A stretch of DNA of 64,000 nt, taken from the NCBI GenBank assembly GCA_035570275.1, contig DATMNI010000476.1:52850-116849 (forward strand), given 5' to 3'. The position numbers were made by a program, and so were the translations under genes. Origin of the DNA: DATMNI01 sp035570275 (GTDB taxonomy: Bacteria; Acidobacteriota; Terriglobia; Bryobacterales; Bryobacteraceae). The notes beneath the pieces are model-generated. The model worked only from the letters and a program-made list of their open reading frames with translations. It was not told the origin of the DNA and made no database searches. Positions 1 through 7,757 of the stretch are shown here, piece by piece (position 1 is the first letter of the stretch; each line of letters opens with the position of its first letter).

Positions 1-1
1 C

Positions 2-475
2 ACACGGTCGAATTCGGCCGTGGATTACAGCCTCGAAAACCCGATCTTCGCACCGCAAATGCCCGGCCGGTTTCCGTGGGACACGCCGAATCGTTTTCAC
101 ATGTGGGGATGGGTACCGCTTCCCAAGCGCTTTCTGCCAGCCAAACTCCAGTGGATCACACGCAATACCACCGTGGCATATCTGCTGGAATACCGCACGG
201 GGTTTCCCTTCAGCGTAGTGAATGAGGAAGGCTTCCTGGTGGGCCGCCCGGAGGCCACGCGGTACCCCGACTACTTCAACATCAACTTGCACTTCGAGCG
301 CAAATTCCGCGCTTTGCATTACCTCTGGGCGTGGCGTTTCGGTTACAACAACCTGACCGGCAGCCTCAACGCCAACGTGGTCAACAATGTTCAGGGAACT
401 CCCCAATTCCTGACGTACGGAAGAGGACAGGCGCGCGCCTTTAGCGTCCGGCTGCGCCTTTTGGGCCGTAAGTAG
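2..475 (+). CDS. TonB-dependent receptor, C-terminal fragment cut by the window edge
   Basis: The reading frame is open from base 2 and ends at a TAG at 475, so only about the last 157 residues are present; the apparent GTG at 20 is internal. The sequence has alternating aromatic/hydrophobic strands typical of an outer-membrane beta-barrel, with blocks such as YLLEYRTGFPFSVVNEEG and YFNINLHFERKF, as seen near the C-terminus of Oar-like TonB receptors of acidobacteria. It ends in LRLLGRK rather than with the usual terminal aromatic. The family imports or binds large substrates at the outer membrane. Assignment is by strand pattern and family resemblance; the plug and N-terminal domain lie outside the window. 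Confidence 0.6.
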   Translation, partial: TRSNSAVDYSLENPIFAPQMPGRFPWDTPNRFHMWGWVPLPKRFLPAKLQWITRNTTVAYLLEYRTGFPFSVVNEEGFLVGRPEATRYPDYFNINLHFERKFRALHYLWAWRFGYNNLTGSLNANVVNNVQGTPQFLTYGRGQARAFSVRLRLLGRK

Positions 476-529
476 TCTTCCAGTGGTTCGCCAATTGCTA
501 AGAGAATGGATGGAAGGAGAATTTGTTTT

Positions 530-1210
530 ATGAAAAGTACAGGAGTGTTGGCTGTTTTGATATTATCCACTGCGGTGTTGCAGGCAGGTGAGAGTGCCCC
601 GAGCCGTCTGACGGAGGCTGCCGAGGTGTTTGGCGAGATCATGGGGACGCCGGACAAGGGAATCCCTCAAGACCTGCTGGAGAAGGCACAGTGCGTGGGT
701 ATCGTGCCCGGTTTGAAGAAGGGCGCATTCCTGGTCGGCGGAGAGTTCGGCAAGGGTTTCGTGCAATGCCGGAAACCCGGTGGAGCCGGTTGGAGCGCGC
801 CGGCGGCGGTGCGGGTGGAGGGCGGAAGCGTCGGACTTCAGATTGGCGGATCTTCCACCGACGTGGTGATGCTGGTGATGAACCAGCGCGGCATGGACAA
901 GTTGATGACTGACAAATTCACGCTGGGCGCGGATGCTTCCGTGGCCGCCGGACCGGTGGGTCGAACCGCCAACGCCAAGACTGACGCCTACATGACAGCG
1001 GAGATCTTGGCCTGGTCGCGGTCCAAGGGTCTGTTCGCCGGGATTTCTCTGAGTGGCGCCACGCTGCGGAACGACTTGGACGGGAACAAGGAGTTGTACG
1101 GCAGCAGGCTGACTAACAAGGAAGTGCTTGCCGGCGACAGGCCAGCGCCCGAGGCGGCCAAAAAGCTGATTGAAGAGCTGGACAAGTACTCGATGCGCAA
1201 GTCGAATTAG
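530..1210 (+). CDS. Exported SYLF (Ysc84-like) domain protein
   Basis: 226 residues. The start chosen is the ATG at 530, because AAGGAG lies 11 bases upstream (513-518) and translation from there gives a clean signal peptide (MKSTGVLAVLILSTAVLQAG); an in-frame ATG at 506 would add eight charged residues before it. The body contains the SYLF/DUF500 signature: CVGIVPGLKKGAFLVGG, GGSVGLQIGG, DVVMLVMN, then LGADASVAAGPVGR. SYLF domains bind phosphoinositides in eukaryotes, and bacterial versions are secreted or periplasmic with little known function. It stands alone, with a long palindromic repeat directly downstream. Confidence 0.85.
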   Translation: MKSTGVLAVLILSTAVLQAGESAPSRLTEAAEVFGEIMGTPDKGIPQDLLEKAQCVGIVPGLKKGAFLVGGEFGKGFVQCRKPGGAGWSAPAAVRVEGGSVGLQIGGSSTDVVMLVMNQRGMDKLMTDKFTLGADASVAAGPVGRTANAKTDAYMTAEILAWSRSKGLFAGISLSGATLRNDLDGNKELYGSRLTNKEVLAGDRPAPEAAKKLIEELDKYSMRKSN

Positions 1211-1219
1211 CGCGGTTTT

Positions 1220-1322
1220 GTGGGGCAGGTTGTTAACCTGCGGCGGATTGGCAATCCGCCGGCCGCTAGCCGCGCGCTAACTTGCGGCGGAGATTCACAA
1301 CCAGATTCACAACCTGCCCCAC
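1220..1322. repeat. Palindromic repeat family A, complete copy with 14-bp terminal inverted repeats
   Basis: The element begins GTGGGGCAGGTTGT (1220-1233) and ends with the exact reverse complement (1309-1322). Inside are GGCGGATTGGCAATCCGCC and an imperfect second copy of the arms. Related copies lie at 18280-18319, 20774-21000, 60917-61032 and 63776-63872. It sits between the SYLF gene and the next start. Confidence 0.85.
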
Positions 1323-1351
1323 AACTCTTTGCCGTGCTACGGTTAAGCTTT

Positions 1352-2116
1352 ATGGCGTCGCCGCCCATACCGCCGTCGCTCGATCATCTGGTTACTCGTC
1401 CGTTCTCGTTCTATCCGCCGATTGTCAACGTGGAGCATAACGAGTGGCTGTTCCGCAAAGCCAGTTGGTCGGAGATTCTGGTGGTGAACTGCAAAACGGC
1501 CACGGAGATCTGGATTCCGCGGCGGTTCGTCGGCGAAGTGTCGCGCGTCGACGATCCGGTGCTGATCGTAGGTTTGAACCGCGAGCTGGAATACAAAAGT
1601 GGAATGATCGTGCCGTTCCAGCGGCGCGTGATCGAAATGCCCGTGGCAGTGGGCGGGCCCATTCCGGCGGGTCCGGCCGACCGCCCGGCGCCGGCCCCCA
1701 TCGTGGGCATTCGGACCGAGTCTCCAACCGATACACGCATCGTCAAGTTCATCTTCGCGGCCGTGGCTTTCGCGATCGTGTGCTATCTGGTGGCGGTCAA
1801 CCTCTCGCGCGGACGCGTGGTATTCACGGCCAAAGATCAAACGGTCCTGGGGTTGACCGCGCGCGACGACCGCACGGGCGTGGCCGGAAAACTGGGTGAG
1901 CCGGCCTCGGACCGCTGGCGGAGCGATTCCGGAACCTTGCAGTATGAGGCCATGGGCTACCCGGACCGCCACCTCACCGTGATCCTGATGGGCACCGACC
2001 GCCACAGCATGCTCTACATCGGCGCCATGGACGACCGGTGGAAACCCACCGCTTCCGTCTCTCTGCGATCCGGAGGAACCACCGATTCGCTGCTGCGCAA
2101 CCTGAAACGGTTTTAG
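1352..2116 (+). CDS. Conserved hypothetical single-pass membrane protein
   Basis: 254 residues from the ATG at 1352. The frame stays open upstream through the repeat at 1220-1322, but that N-terminal extension is only the repeat being translated. The first ~130 residues are soluble and end in a proline/alanine-rich linker (PAGPADRPAPAP). One transmembrane segment follows at about residues 131-151 (IVKFIFAAVAFAIVCYLVAV), then a C-terminal domain of about 100 residues ending LLRNLKRF. I do not recognise the family. A short block resembling its last 14 codons recurs at about 2488-2529, suggesting a partial duplicate downstream. Confidence 0.6.
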   Translation: MASPPIPPSLDHLVTRPFSFYPPIVNVEHNEWLFRKASWSEILVVNCKTATEIWIPRRFVGEVSRVDDPVLIVGLNRELEYKSGMIVPFQRRVIEMPVAVGGPIPAGPADRPAPAPIVGIRTESPTDTRIVKFIFAAVAFAIVCYLVAVNLSRGRVVFTAKDQTVLGLTARDDRTGVAGKLGEPASDRWRSDSGTLQYEAMGYPDRHLTVILMGTDRHSMLYIGAMDDRWKPTASVSLRSGGTTDSLLRNLKRF

Positions 2117-2584
2117 TAGCAGGAACTCGAAGTCGGAGCGAGAGGGCCCGTTTCCGGCCAGCGGACTCAAGCTATCCACACCACCAATCGGTCTCCAGAT
2201 CCGCCTGAAAACGTATCGGTTCCCTCGACCCGGAAATTGTGATCCCGGCCTGCTGGCGTCCACAGCAAGCAAGGGGTTGGGACAGATGTCCCGCCTCTCA
2301 CACCAATCGCGCCGGCAACCCTCCTGTTTGCAGTGAGAGTTGGAGGCCGTTGGGACAGTCGTCCCAACTACGTTCATGGAAGGAAACCATATGGAAGGAA
2401 TCGAGGATGGAACGCCGGAAGAGCTGTAGCGCGGCATCATGCTCGGACAACGCCGGGTGTTTGGGCGGGCCGCGGGCCGCGTTCCGGGGGAACAACGAAT
2501 TGCGGCTGCGCAACCTCAAACAGCTTTGACTGAGCCGCGCGCGTAAGCAAGCGGTCGTGGCGCAAGTTTTAGTAGACTCTAGGC
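2117..2584. other. Intergenic region with palindromes and a possible gene remnant
   Basis: No convincing intact gene. Two perfect palindromes are visible: GGGACAGATGTCCC (2280-2293) and TTGGGACAGTCGTCCCAA (2351-2368). At 2488-2529 a stretch ending NNELRLRNLKQL-stop matches the tail of the preceding gene, so 2380-2529 may be a decayed paralogue fragment. A partial copy of repeat family B (gagccgcgcgcgtaagcaagcgg) lies at about 2532-2555, just upstream of cstA. Confidence 0.45.
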
Positions 2585-4642
2585 GTGAAACTCTTGGGTC
2601 GTCTTTTCTGGGCCGCCGTCGCCTGCGCCGCCGCCTTCTGTCTCGGCGGCATCGCCCTGAACCGCGGGGAGCACATCAACAGCATCTGGCTGGTGCTGGC
2701 TGCCGCCTGCAGTTACGCCATCGGGTACCGGTTTTACGGCAAATTCATTGCCGCGCGGGTGATGTCGCTGAACGATCAGCGCGCCACGCCGGCGGAGCGC
2801 CTGCGCAACGGCCATGATTTCGAACCCACCAACAAGTGGATTGTCTTCGGGCATCATTTCGCCGCCATCGCCGGGCCGGGGCCGCTGGTAGGGCCCGTGC
2901 TGGCGGCGCAATTCGGATACCTGCCGGGGACGCTGTGGATCATCATCGGCGCCGTGCTGGGTGGCGCGGTGCAGGATTTTGTGACGCTGTTTGCCTCCAT
3001 GCGGCGCGACGGCAAATCGCTAGGGCAGATGGCGCGCGAAGAAATCGGCAAGGTGGGCGGAATCATCGCGCTGATCACGGTGCTGATCATCATGATCATT
3101 CTGCTGGCGGTGGTGGGGCTGGTGGTGGTGAATGCCCTGAAGGGCAGCCCATGGGGCACGTTCACGATCGCCGCCACCATGCCCATCGCGGTCTTCATGG
3201 GCCTGTATTTACGCTACTGGCGGCCCGGCAAAGTGCTGGAGTGCTCGGCCATCGGCTTCGTGCTGGTCATGTCCAGCATCTTCACCGGACGGATGGTGGG
3301 GGAATCGCCGGATCTGGCGCCGGTCTTCACGCTCAGCGCCATGGCGCTGGCCATCGGGATTATCCTCTATGGCTTTCTGGCCAGTGCGCTGCCGGTGTGG
3401 CTGCTGCTGGCGCCGCGCGATTACCTGAGCACGTTCGTCAAGCTGGGCGTGATCCTGATGCTGGGGGTGGGCATTCTTTTCGTGCGTCCCGAACTGCAAC
3501 TGCCGGCTTTTACACGCTTCACGGACGGCACCGGCCCCATCTTCGCCGGCAAAATTTTCCCGTTCTGCTTCATCACCATCGCCTGCGGCGCCATCTCGGG
3601 CTTCCACTCGCTGATCTCCTCCGGCACCACGCCGAAGATGATCGCCAGGGAGTCGCACGCCTGGCCGGTAGGCTACGGGTCGATGCTGCTGGAAAGTTTC
3701 GTGGCGATCATGGCGATGATTGCCGCCTGCGTGCTGCAGCCGGGCGTCTACTTCGCGGTGAACTCTCCGGGCGGCGTGGTGGGCGCAACGCCGGCGGCGG
3801 CCGTGGCCACCATCACCAACTGGGGCTTCCCTGTGACAGTGGCGGACATGACCAGCCTGGCGCGCGACGTTGGCGAGACCACGCTATTCTCGCGCACCGG
3901 GGGCGCGCCTTCGCTGGCCTTAGGCATGGCCCACATCTTCGCGCGCTCGGGCGGCGGCCCGGCGCTGATTGGTTTCTGGTACCACTTCGCCATCATGTTC
4001 GAAGCCCTGTTCATCCTGACCATCATCGATGCCGGGACGCGTGTGGGCCGCTTCATGCTGCAGGACCTGTTGGGCCACATCTGGAAGCCGCTGGGCCGGA
4101 CCAGTTGGATGCCGGGCGTGATCGGCGCTAGCGCGCTGGTGGTGGTCGGATGGGGCTATTTTCTGATTCAGGGCGTCCGCGACCCGTTGGGCGGCATCAA
4201 CTCGCTGTGGCCGTTGTTTGGGATTTCCAACCAGTTGCTGGCCTCGATTGCGCTTTGCGTAGCCACCACGATTCTGCTCAAAATGCACGGCGCGAAATAT
4301 ATGTGGATCACATGCGTGCCGCTGGTATGGCTGGTGAGCGCGACCTTCACGGCGGCGTGGCAGAAGATTTTCTCGCCTCTGCCGGCGCTCGGTTTTCTGG
4401 CCCAGGCCGACGGGTTGGAAGCGGCACTGCGCGCCGGCACGGTGGCGAACGTGGCCGCCACGCAAACGCTGCTGTTCAATGCCCGCCTGGACGCCGGGTT
4501 GTGCGGCCTGCTGATGTTTCTGGTGGCGGTGGTGCTGGTGGATTCGCTGCGCGTTTGGGCGGGCCTGCTGAGCGGCAGCCGCGAGTCGGAAGTCTGTGAA
4601 GCGCCGTTTGTGCTGTCCCAACTGCGGGCGGAGGAGTTATGA
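2585..4642 (+). CDS. cstA: Carbon starvation protein CstA, pyruvate/peptide transporter family
   Basis: 685 residues from a GTG start. It is an integral inner-membrane protein with many hydrophobic segments. CstA hallmarks are present: YRFYGKFIAARV near the N-terminus, NGHDFEPTNKWIVFGHHFA, the GPGPLVGPVLAAQFGYLPG block, GAVQDFVTLFASMRRDG, and later SGFHSLISSGTTPKMI. Length matches family members (about 690-700). CstA proteins are carbon-starvation-induced; E. coli homologues take up peptides or pyruvate. Its stop overlaps the start of a small YbdD-like gene (ATGA), the standard pairing, so the two are co-transcribed and translationally coupled. No other regulator is adjacent. Confidence 0.93.
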   Translation: MKLLGRLFWAAVACAAAFCLGGIALNRGEHINSIWLVLAAACSYAIGYRFYGKFIAARVMSLNDQRATPAERLRNGHDFEPTNKWIVFGHHFAAIAGPGPLVGPVLAAQFGYLPGTLWIIIGAVLGGAVQDFVTLFASMRRDGKSLGQMAREEIGKVGGIIALITVLIIMIILLAVVGLVVVNALKGSPWGTFTIAATMPIAVFMGLYLRYWRPGKVLECSAIGFVLVMSSIFTGRMVGESPDLAPVFTLSAMALAIGIILYGFLASALPVWLLLAPRDYLSTFVKLGVILMLGVGILFVRPELQLPAFTRFTDGTGPIFAGKIFPFCFITIACGAISGFHSLISSGTTPKMIARESHAWPVGYGSMLLESFVAIMAMIAACVLQPGVYFAVNSPGGVVGATPAAAVATITNWGFPVTVADMTSLARDVGETTLFSRTGGAPSLALGMAHIFARSGGGPALIGFWYHFAIMFEALFILTIIDAGTRVGRFMLQDLLGHIWKPLGRTSWMPGVIGASALVVVGWGYFLIQGVRDPLGGINSLWPLFGISNQLLASIALCVATTILLKMHGAKYMWITCVPLVWLVSATFTAAWQKIFSPLPALGFLAQADGLEAALRAGTVANVAATQTLLFNARLDAGLCGLLMFLVAVVLVDSLRVWAGLLSGSRESEVCEAPFVLSQLRAEEL

Positions 4643-4815
4643 GCAGGCTGCGGCGATTCGGCGAACTGGCGATGGCCGTGTTGCGCGAACTGGCGGACGA
4701 AAACGCCTACCGGCGGCATTTGGAGGCGCACGGCCGCGAGCCCTCGGGCGAAGAGTGGCGCCGGTTTTCGGAAGAGCGGCTGCGCGCAAAGTATGCGCGG
4801 GCGAAGTGCTGCTGA
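4639..4815 (+). CDS. YbdD/YjiX-like small protein paired with CstA
   Basis: 58 residues starting at an ATG that overlaps the cstA stop by 4 bases, preceded by GGAGG (4631-4636 region). The C-terminal half, AYRRHLEAHGREPSGEE through to the final AKCC, matches the YbdD/YjiX pattern: a Y..H...H.. helix, an acidic/arginine stretch, and the terminal vicinal cysteines. The E. coli homologues YbdD and YjiX are required for or modulate the function of their CstA-type transporter. The overlap supports translational coupling. Short, but the context and terminal CC make the call firm. Confidence 0.85.
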   Translation: MSRLRRFGELAMAVLRELADENAYRRHLEAHGREPSGEEWRRFSEERLRAKYARAKCC

Positions 4816-4931
4816 AGCAAGAGCGAGTGGCTTCACCCTCGATGAGCTGCCTGGAGATCTTCCGCCACCGCTCGGGCTGGCGATTCTCCGCTGGACGTAT
4901 CGCCGTGCCTATGGGCATCGTATTCTCCAAA

Positions 4932-5250
4932 TCACGCGACGGCCTGGAGCCCGTTCTTTGCCACCAGAGCGAGCATTTTCAGCGAGGCCCCTTGCGGCCG
5001 CTTCTCACCGCGTTCCCACTGGCTGATCAGACCCGCAGTCGGCGTTGAGGTAACGGGCAAAAACGGCTTGGCTGGCTCCCTACCGCTGACGACGTGCACG
5101 GATTTCCTTCGGCTTCAGTGGACGCACCGGCGTCAGGCACAGTTCATCGAACTCCCGCATAGTTCGCTTGTCCATGACTCCTGCGCCATGGAGCCCTTCG
5201 GCCGTCTCGTGGATCGATGCCATCAAGGGACTACGGTATTGTTTTCTCAT
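4932..5250 (-). pseudogene. Decayed HigA/NadS-type XRE antitoxin
   Basis: From the ATG at 5250 the frame reads MRKQYRSPLMASIHETAEG then VMDKRTMREFDELCL, a typical N-terminus of helix-turn-helix antitoxins partnering RelE/HigB toxins. A TAG stop interrupts codon 57 (bases 5080-5082). The frame resumes with GASQAVFARYLN, then shifts by one base before TAGLISQWERGEKRPQGA and KMLALVAKNGLQAVA-stop at 4932. HTH residues (SQAVFARYLN...GLISQWERG) are intact on either side of the lesions. Two independent lesions make sequencing error unlikely. It is non-functional as read. Confidence 0.8.
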
Positions 5251-5330
5251 CACAGATCAGCTCCACCTATGCTTTGATGCAAGAGCCCGCGCGATCGTCT
5301 TGTCATCATAGGCCAGAGACGAAGCCGTGT
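5236..5330 (-). pseudogene. Remnant of the toxin gene upstream of the decayed antitoxin
   Basis: Read on the minus strand just before the antitoxin ATG, one frame gives SLAYDDKTIARALASK and a shifted frame gives VELICDEK, overlapping the antitoxin start. This resembles the C-terminus of RelE/HigB-type toxins (a short helix followed by a strand ending in E.CDE). The rest of the toxin gene is not recognisable in 5330-5445. Weak evidence alone, but order and overlap fit a toxin-antitoxin operon. Confidence 0.4.
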
Positions 5331-5445
5331 GAAGTGGAGATGCCCTTGAGAGGGTGAGGGAGCAGATGGTTGCATGCGACCCCGGCTCCCCGGCCTCTCA
5401 GCGGGTGAATCCCAGCGCGCGGCAGGGATTTGGGCGCGGCCCGGC

Positions 5446-6474
5446 CTAATTTCTGCTTACGATTGGGCAGTCCACAATGAAACCGGACGCAGCGAACGGC
5501 GCGCCCCCCGGAGCCGTGATCTGCTTATGATCGGCCAGCCCTTGAATCGTGCCCCAGTCAGTCTGGCGAACATTCTGACCAGCCGCCACCACCGCCGCCG
5601 ACCATTGCGCCAGATGCACGTCCCAAAGCGGGGCGTAACGGCCCTGGCTGGGGTTCCACCGCAACACGTTCAGCGGGTCGCCATCCCCGGCGACAGCGGA
5701 ATTGAGACCTTGCCGCTGCGGATTCGCCGCTCCGGTTTGCCCGTTCACAAATGCCGCCAGGCTGGCGCGAGAGGAATCCGTATCGTCATTTCCAAGGAAC
5801 GGCGCCGCATTGAGAGCCGGCGCGTACGTTACGTCTTCCAGCGCCGCAGCCAGCAGATCCGATGCATCAGTGGAGACGTACTTCACCGGCCTGTCGCCCT
5901 GGAAGCCATTCGTCTCGCGGTAAGTAACCAGGTGGTTCACGAAGTCGAAAGCCACCACCTTGTCCGCGGCTTCCGCAAGTGGCGTGATCTGTCCGTCTCC
6001 GTTGGCATCGTGCGCGATTTGTGGAGCATTTAAGATGGTGCCGTCGGGCAACTCGATCAGCGGGCTGTACCCGGGCTCCCCGAACGCGCCGGGCTGAAAG
6101 GATGCGGGTGGGAACCCATTCGGCGCGCTTACGATGTGTATAGCGCTGAAGTCGACGGATGCCGGAAAATCGATCATACCGTTGACCATCTTTACCTTCT
6201 GAACGTCGGAGGACCCTCGCGCGTTCTGCAGTTTTTGTGACTCGTTCACCCCAAGAGCTTGCGCCAGGTTGCCGTCGGACGTATCCAGGATCAGGTAATA
6301 GACGGTGTGACCGTGACTGGTTCCCTGGTGCAGCGGCAATTGGACCACGTTTCCGGGCAGTTCCACGCCACTTCGGATGAACAACTCATGGTCGTCCGCC
6401 CAACCCGCATGGGAAAGAGCAAGAAATCCAACGATGGCTGCCGACGAGCGAAACATTTTCGATGTGATTGACAT
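5446..6474 (-). CDS. Exported hypothetical protein
   Basis: 342 residues. The N-terminus MSITSKMFRSSAAIVGFLAL followed by SHAGWA-DD is a Sec signal peptide with likely cleavage after GWA (about residue 26). The mature part has a two-segment look: VYYLILDTSDGNLAQALGVN with a following SQKL block, and a calcium-loop-like HDANGDGQITPL stretch (DxNxDGxI, as in EF-hand/dockerin loops). I do not recognise a named enzyme family. It is transcribed away from hicAB; 310 bases separate the two starts. Confidence 0.65.
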   Translation of the reverse strand: MSITSKMFRSSAAIVGFLALSHAGWADDHELFIRSGVELPGNVVQLPLHQGTSHGHTVYYLILDTSDGNLAQALGVNESQKLQNARGSSDVQKVKMVNGMIDFPASVDFSAIHIVSAPNGFPPASFQPGAFGEPGYSPLIELPDGTILNAPQIAHDANGDGQITPLAEAADKVVAFDFVNHLVTYRETNGFQGDRPVKYVSTDASDLLAAALEDVTYAPALNAAPFLGNDDTDSSRASLAAFVNGQTGAANPQRQGLNSAVAGDGDPLNVLRWNPSQGRYAPLWDVHLAQWSAAVVAAGQNVRQTDWGTIQGLADHKQITAPGGAPFAASGFIVDCPIVSRN

Positions 6475-6783
6475 TCGGTAGGTACTCTCCAGTGATTTGA
6501 AATCCGTTCAAGGGTTCGCTTCCGATATGAAGTTGGTTCCGGTGGATATTCCCGAATCATGGAGAGTTTACATGTGTCGCACGGAGGCAGCAATCTGCTG
6601 GATTCCGGGCCACCCTGGTTCGGACTTACCCGCGCCACGCCGCGGCGGTTACGAATCGGCAGGCAAACTAAATCGGAGGCCCGAAACTGGATCGCGCAGC
6701 CGAGTCCCTTTGGCACTCGCCAGACCGGGCAGGCGTTTTCGGTGGACTTGACCGACACGACAGATGTGTCCTATCCTTGAGGC
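6475..6783. other. Divergent intergenic region between an exported protein gene and hicAB
   Basis: No gene seen. It must hold promoters in both directions. The only promoter-like pair I can point to is at its right end (6748-6777), upstream of hicA. Confidence 0.5.
6748..6777 (+). promoter_or_regulatory. Possible sigma-70-type promoter for hicAB
   Basis: TTGACC (6748-6753) and TATCCT (6772-6777) are separated by 18 bases. The hicA GTG is at 6784, so a start about 7 bases after the -10 would give a leaderless or near-leaderless transcript. Pattern match only. Confidence 0.35.
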
Positions 6784-6987
6784 GTGACCAGTTCGCAGTT
6801 GAAGAAGTGGCTCGCCCGTGAGGGGTGCCAGTTCTTCGGCATGAAGAGCGGGCACCTCAAGGTGACCCGCCAAGGCCGTGTTTCTTATATTCCGATGCAC
6901 GGCTCAGGCCGGGAATTGGGCTCCTTGATCCAAGAAAACGGACTGGTGGAAAAGATCAAGAAGGATCTTGACCTGAAAGGAACGTGA
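6784..6987 (+). CDS. hicA: HicA-type toxin (mRNA interferase)
   Basis: 67 residues from a GTG. It follows the HicA fold: an N-terminal helix (MTSSQLKKWLAREGCQFF), a strand carrying the catalytic histidine (MKSGHLKVTRQG, His24, usually in a G-S/T-H motif), a second strand (VSYIPMHG), then a C-terminal helix ending KKDLDLKGT. HicA cleaves mRNA and is neutralised by HicB. The stop is one base before the hicB start, so the pair is one operon in the usual toxin-first order. The S-G-H variant of the usual G-S-H is a small departure. Confidence 0.85.
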   Translation: MTSSQLKKWLAREGCQFFGMKSGHLKVTRQGRVSYIPMHGSGRELGSLIQENGLVEKIKKDLDLKGT

Positions 6988-6988
6988 C

Positions 6989-7417
6989 ATGCTTCGGTAT
7001 CCGGTGACATTGGAACTCGACACTAACGACACGACCCTGGCTTCATTCCCGGATTTTCCGGAAGCGCATACTTTCGGCGATGACGAGAATGAGGCGCTGG
7101 CGCGCGCGGCGGATCTTCTGGAGGATGTGATCGCGGACTACATGGGAAGCCGCCGCGACGTCCCGCCGCCATCGCGATGGAAGAAGCGTGCGCCCTCAGT
7201 GATTCTGCCGGTTCTCGCGGAAGCTAAGATCCGGCTGTACCGCGAGATGCGCGAATCCGGAATCCGGAAGGTGGATTTGGCGCGCCGAATCGGATGTCAC
7301 ATGCGGCAGGTGGATCGTCTGCTCGATCTGCGTCACGCTTCTCGTTTGGATCAGATTGAGGCCGCGTTCGCGGCCCTAAGTAAAAGAATCGTCATCCAGA
7401 TCGAGGACGCGGCGTAA
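6989..7417 (+). CDS. hicB: HicB-type antitoxin with C-terminal DNA-binding helix-turn-helix
   Basis: 142 residues. Residues 1-50 form the partial RNase-H-like HicB fold (MLRYPVTLELDTNDTTLASF, PDFPEAHTFGDDENEALARA). Residues 75-125 carry a helix-turn-helix (MRESGIRKVDLARRIG then RQVDRLLDLRH), the domain that autoregulates such operons. It follows hicA by one base. Its last 26 bases overlap the end of an orphan HicB-like gene on the other strand. Both halves look intact, so this pair is probably functional. Confidence 0.88.
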   Translation: MLRYPVTLELDTNDTTLASFPDFPEAHTFGDDENEALARAADLLEDVIADYMGSRRDVPPPSRWKKRAPSVILPVLAEAKIRLYREMRESGIRKVDLARRIGCHMRQVDRLLDLRHASRLDQIEAAFAALSKRIVIQIEDAA

Positions 7418-7610
7418 ACCGCGTTCCGATGAACTGCGCATCCAGCGGAGGTTCACCATCTTCGAGTAGCATTTCAATCACTTCCCGGAGATTGCGATTT
7501 AGGGCGTCCAGCGTTTCGCCCTGACTGTGAGCCCCAGGGAAACCAGGCACGTAGCCCACGTAGAGGCCGGTGTCCGGGCATTGCTCGATTACGGCGGTGT
7601 ACGTCCTCAT
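7392..7610 (-). CDS. Orphan HicB-like protein
   Basis: 72 residues from the ATG at 7610. MRTYTAVIEQCPDTGLYVGY, VPGFPGAHSQGETLD and NLREVIEMLLEDGEPPLDAQF match the single-domain HicB family. Such genes normally have a hicA directly beside them; here the downstream position is taken by the end of the convergent hicB, and nothing HicA-like is upstream, so the toxin has been lost. The 26-base 3' overlap with hicB on the other strand suggests that one copy landed next to the other. No DNA-binding tail is visible. Confidence 0.75.
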   Translation of the reverse strand: MRTYTAVIEQCPDTGLYVGYVPGFPGAHSQGETLDALNRNLREVIEMLLEDGEPPLDAQFIGTRFTPRPRSG

Positions 7611-7757
7611 TGTTCTGCGTTGTCCCCTATCCATCATAGACGTAAGAAGGCTGATGAGCGGCATCGGTGCCAGGCTAAGGCGCTCCGCTCCGGACCCGGA
7701 CCGGATGTCACTTGCGGGCAAGGCCGGCCCCCACGCCCCGTGGTATCCTGAGTCCGG

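Noticed and set aside
1343..2440. 365-codon minus-strand open frame
   Set aside because: Antisense to the membrane protein at 1352 and running through palindromes; arginine/glycine-rich shadow.
4793..5026. Short plus-strand frame after the YbdD-like gene
   Set aside because: It overlaps the minus-strand HigA pseudogene, which explains the 3' half; the 5' half has no recognisable family.
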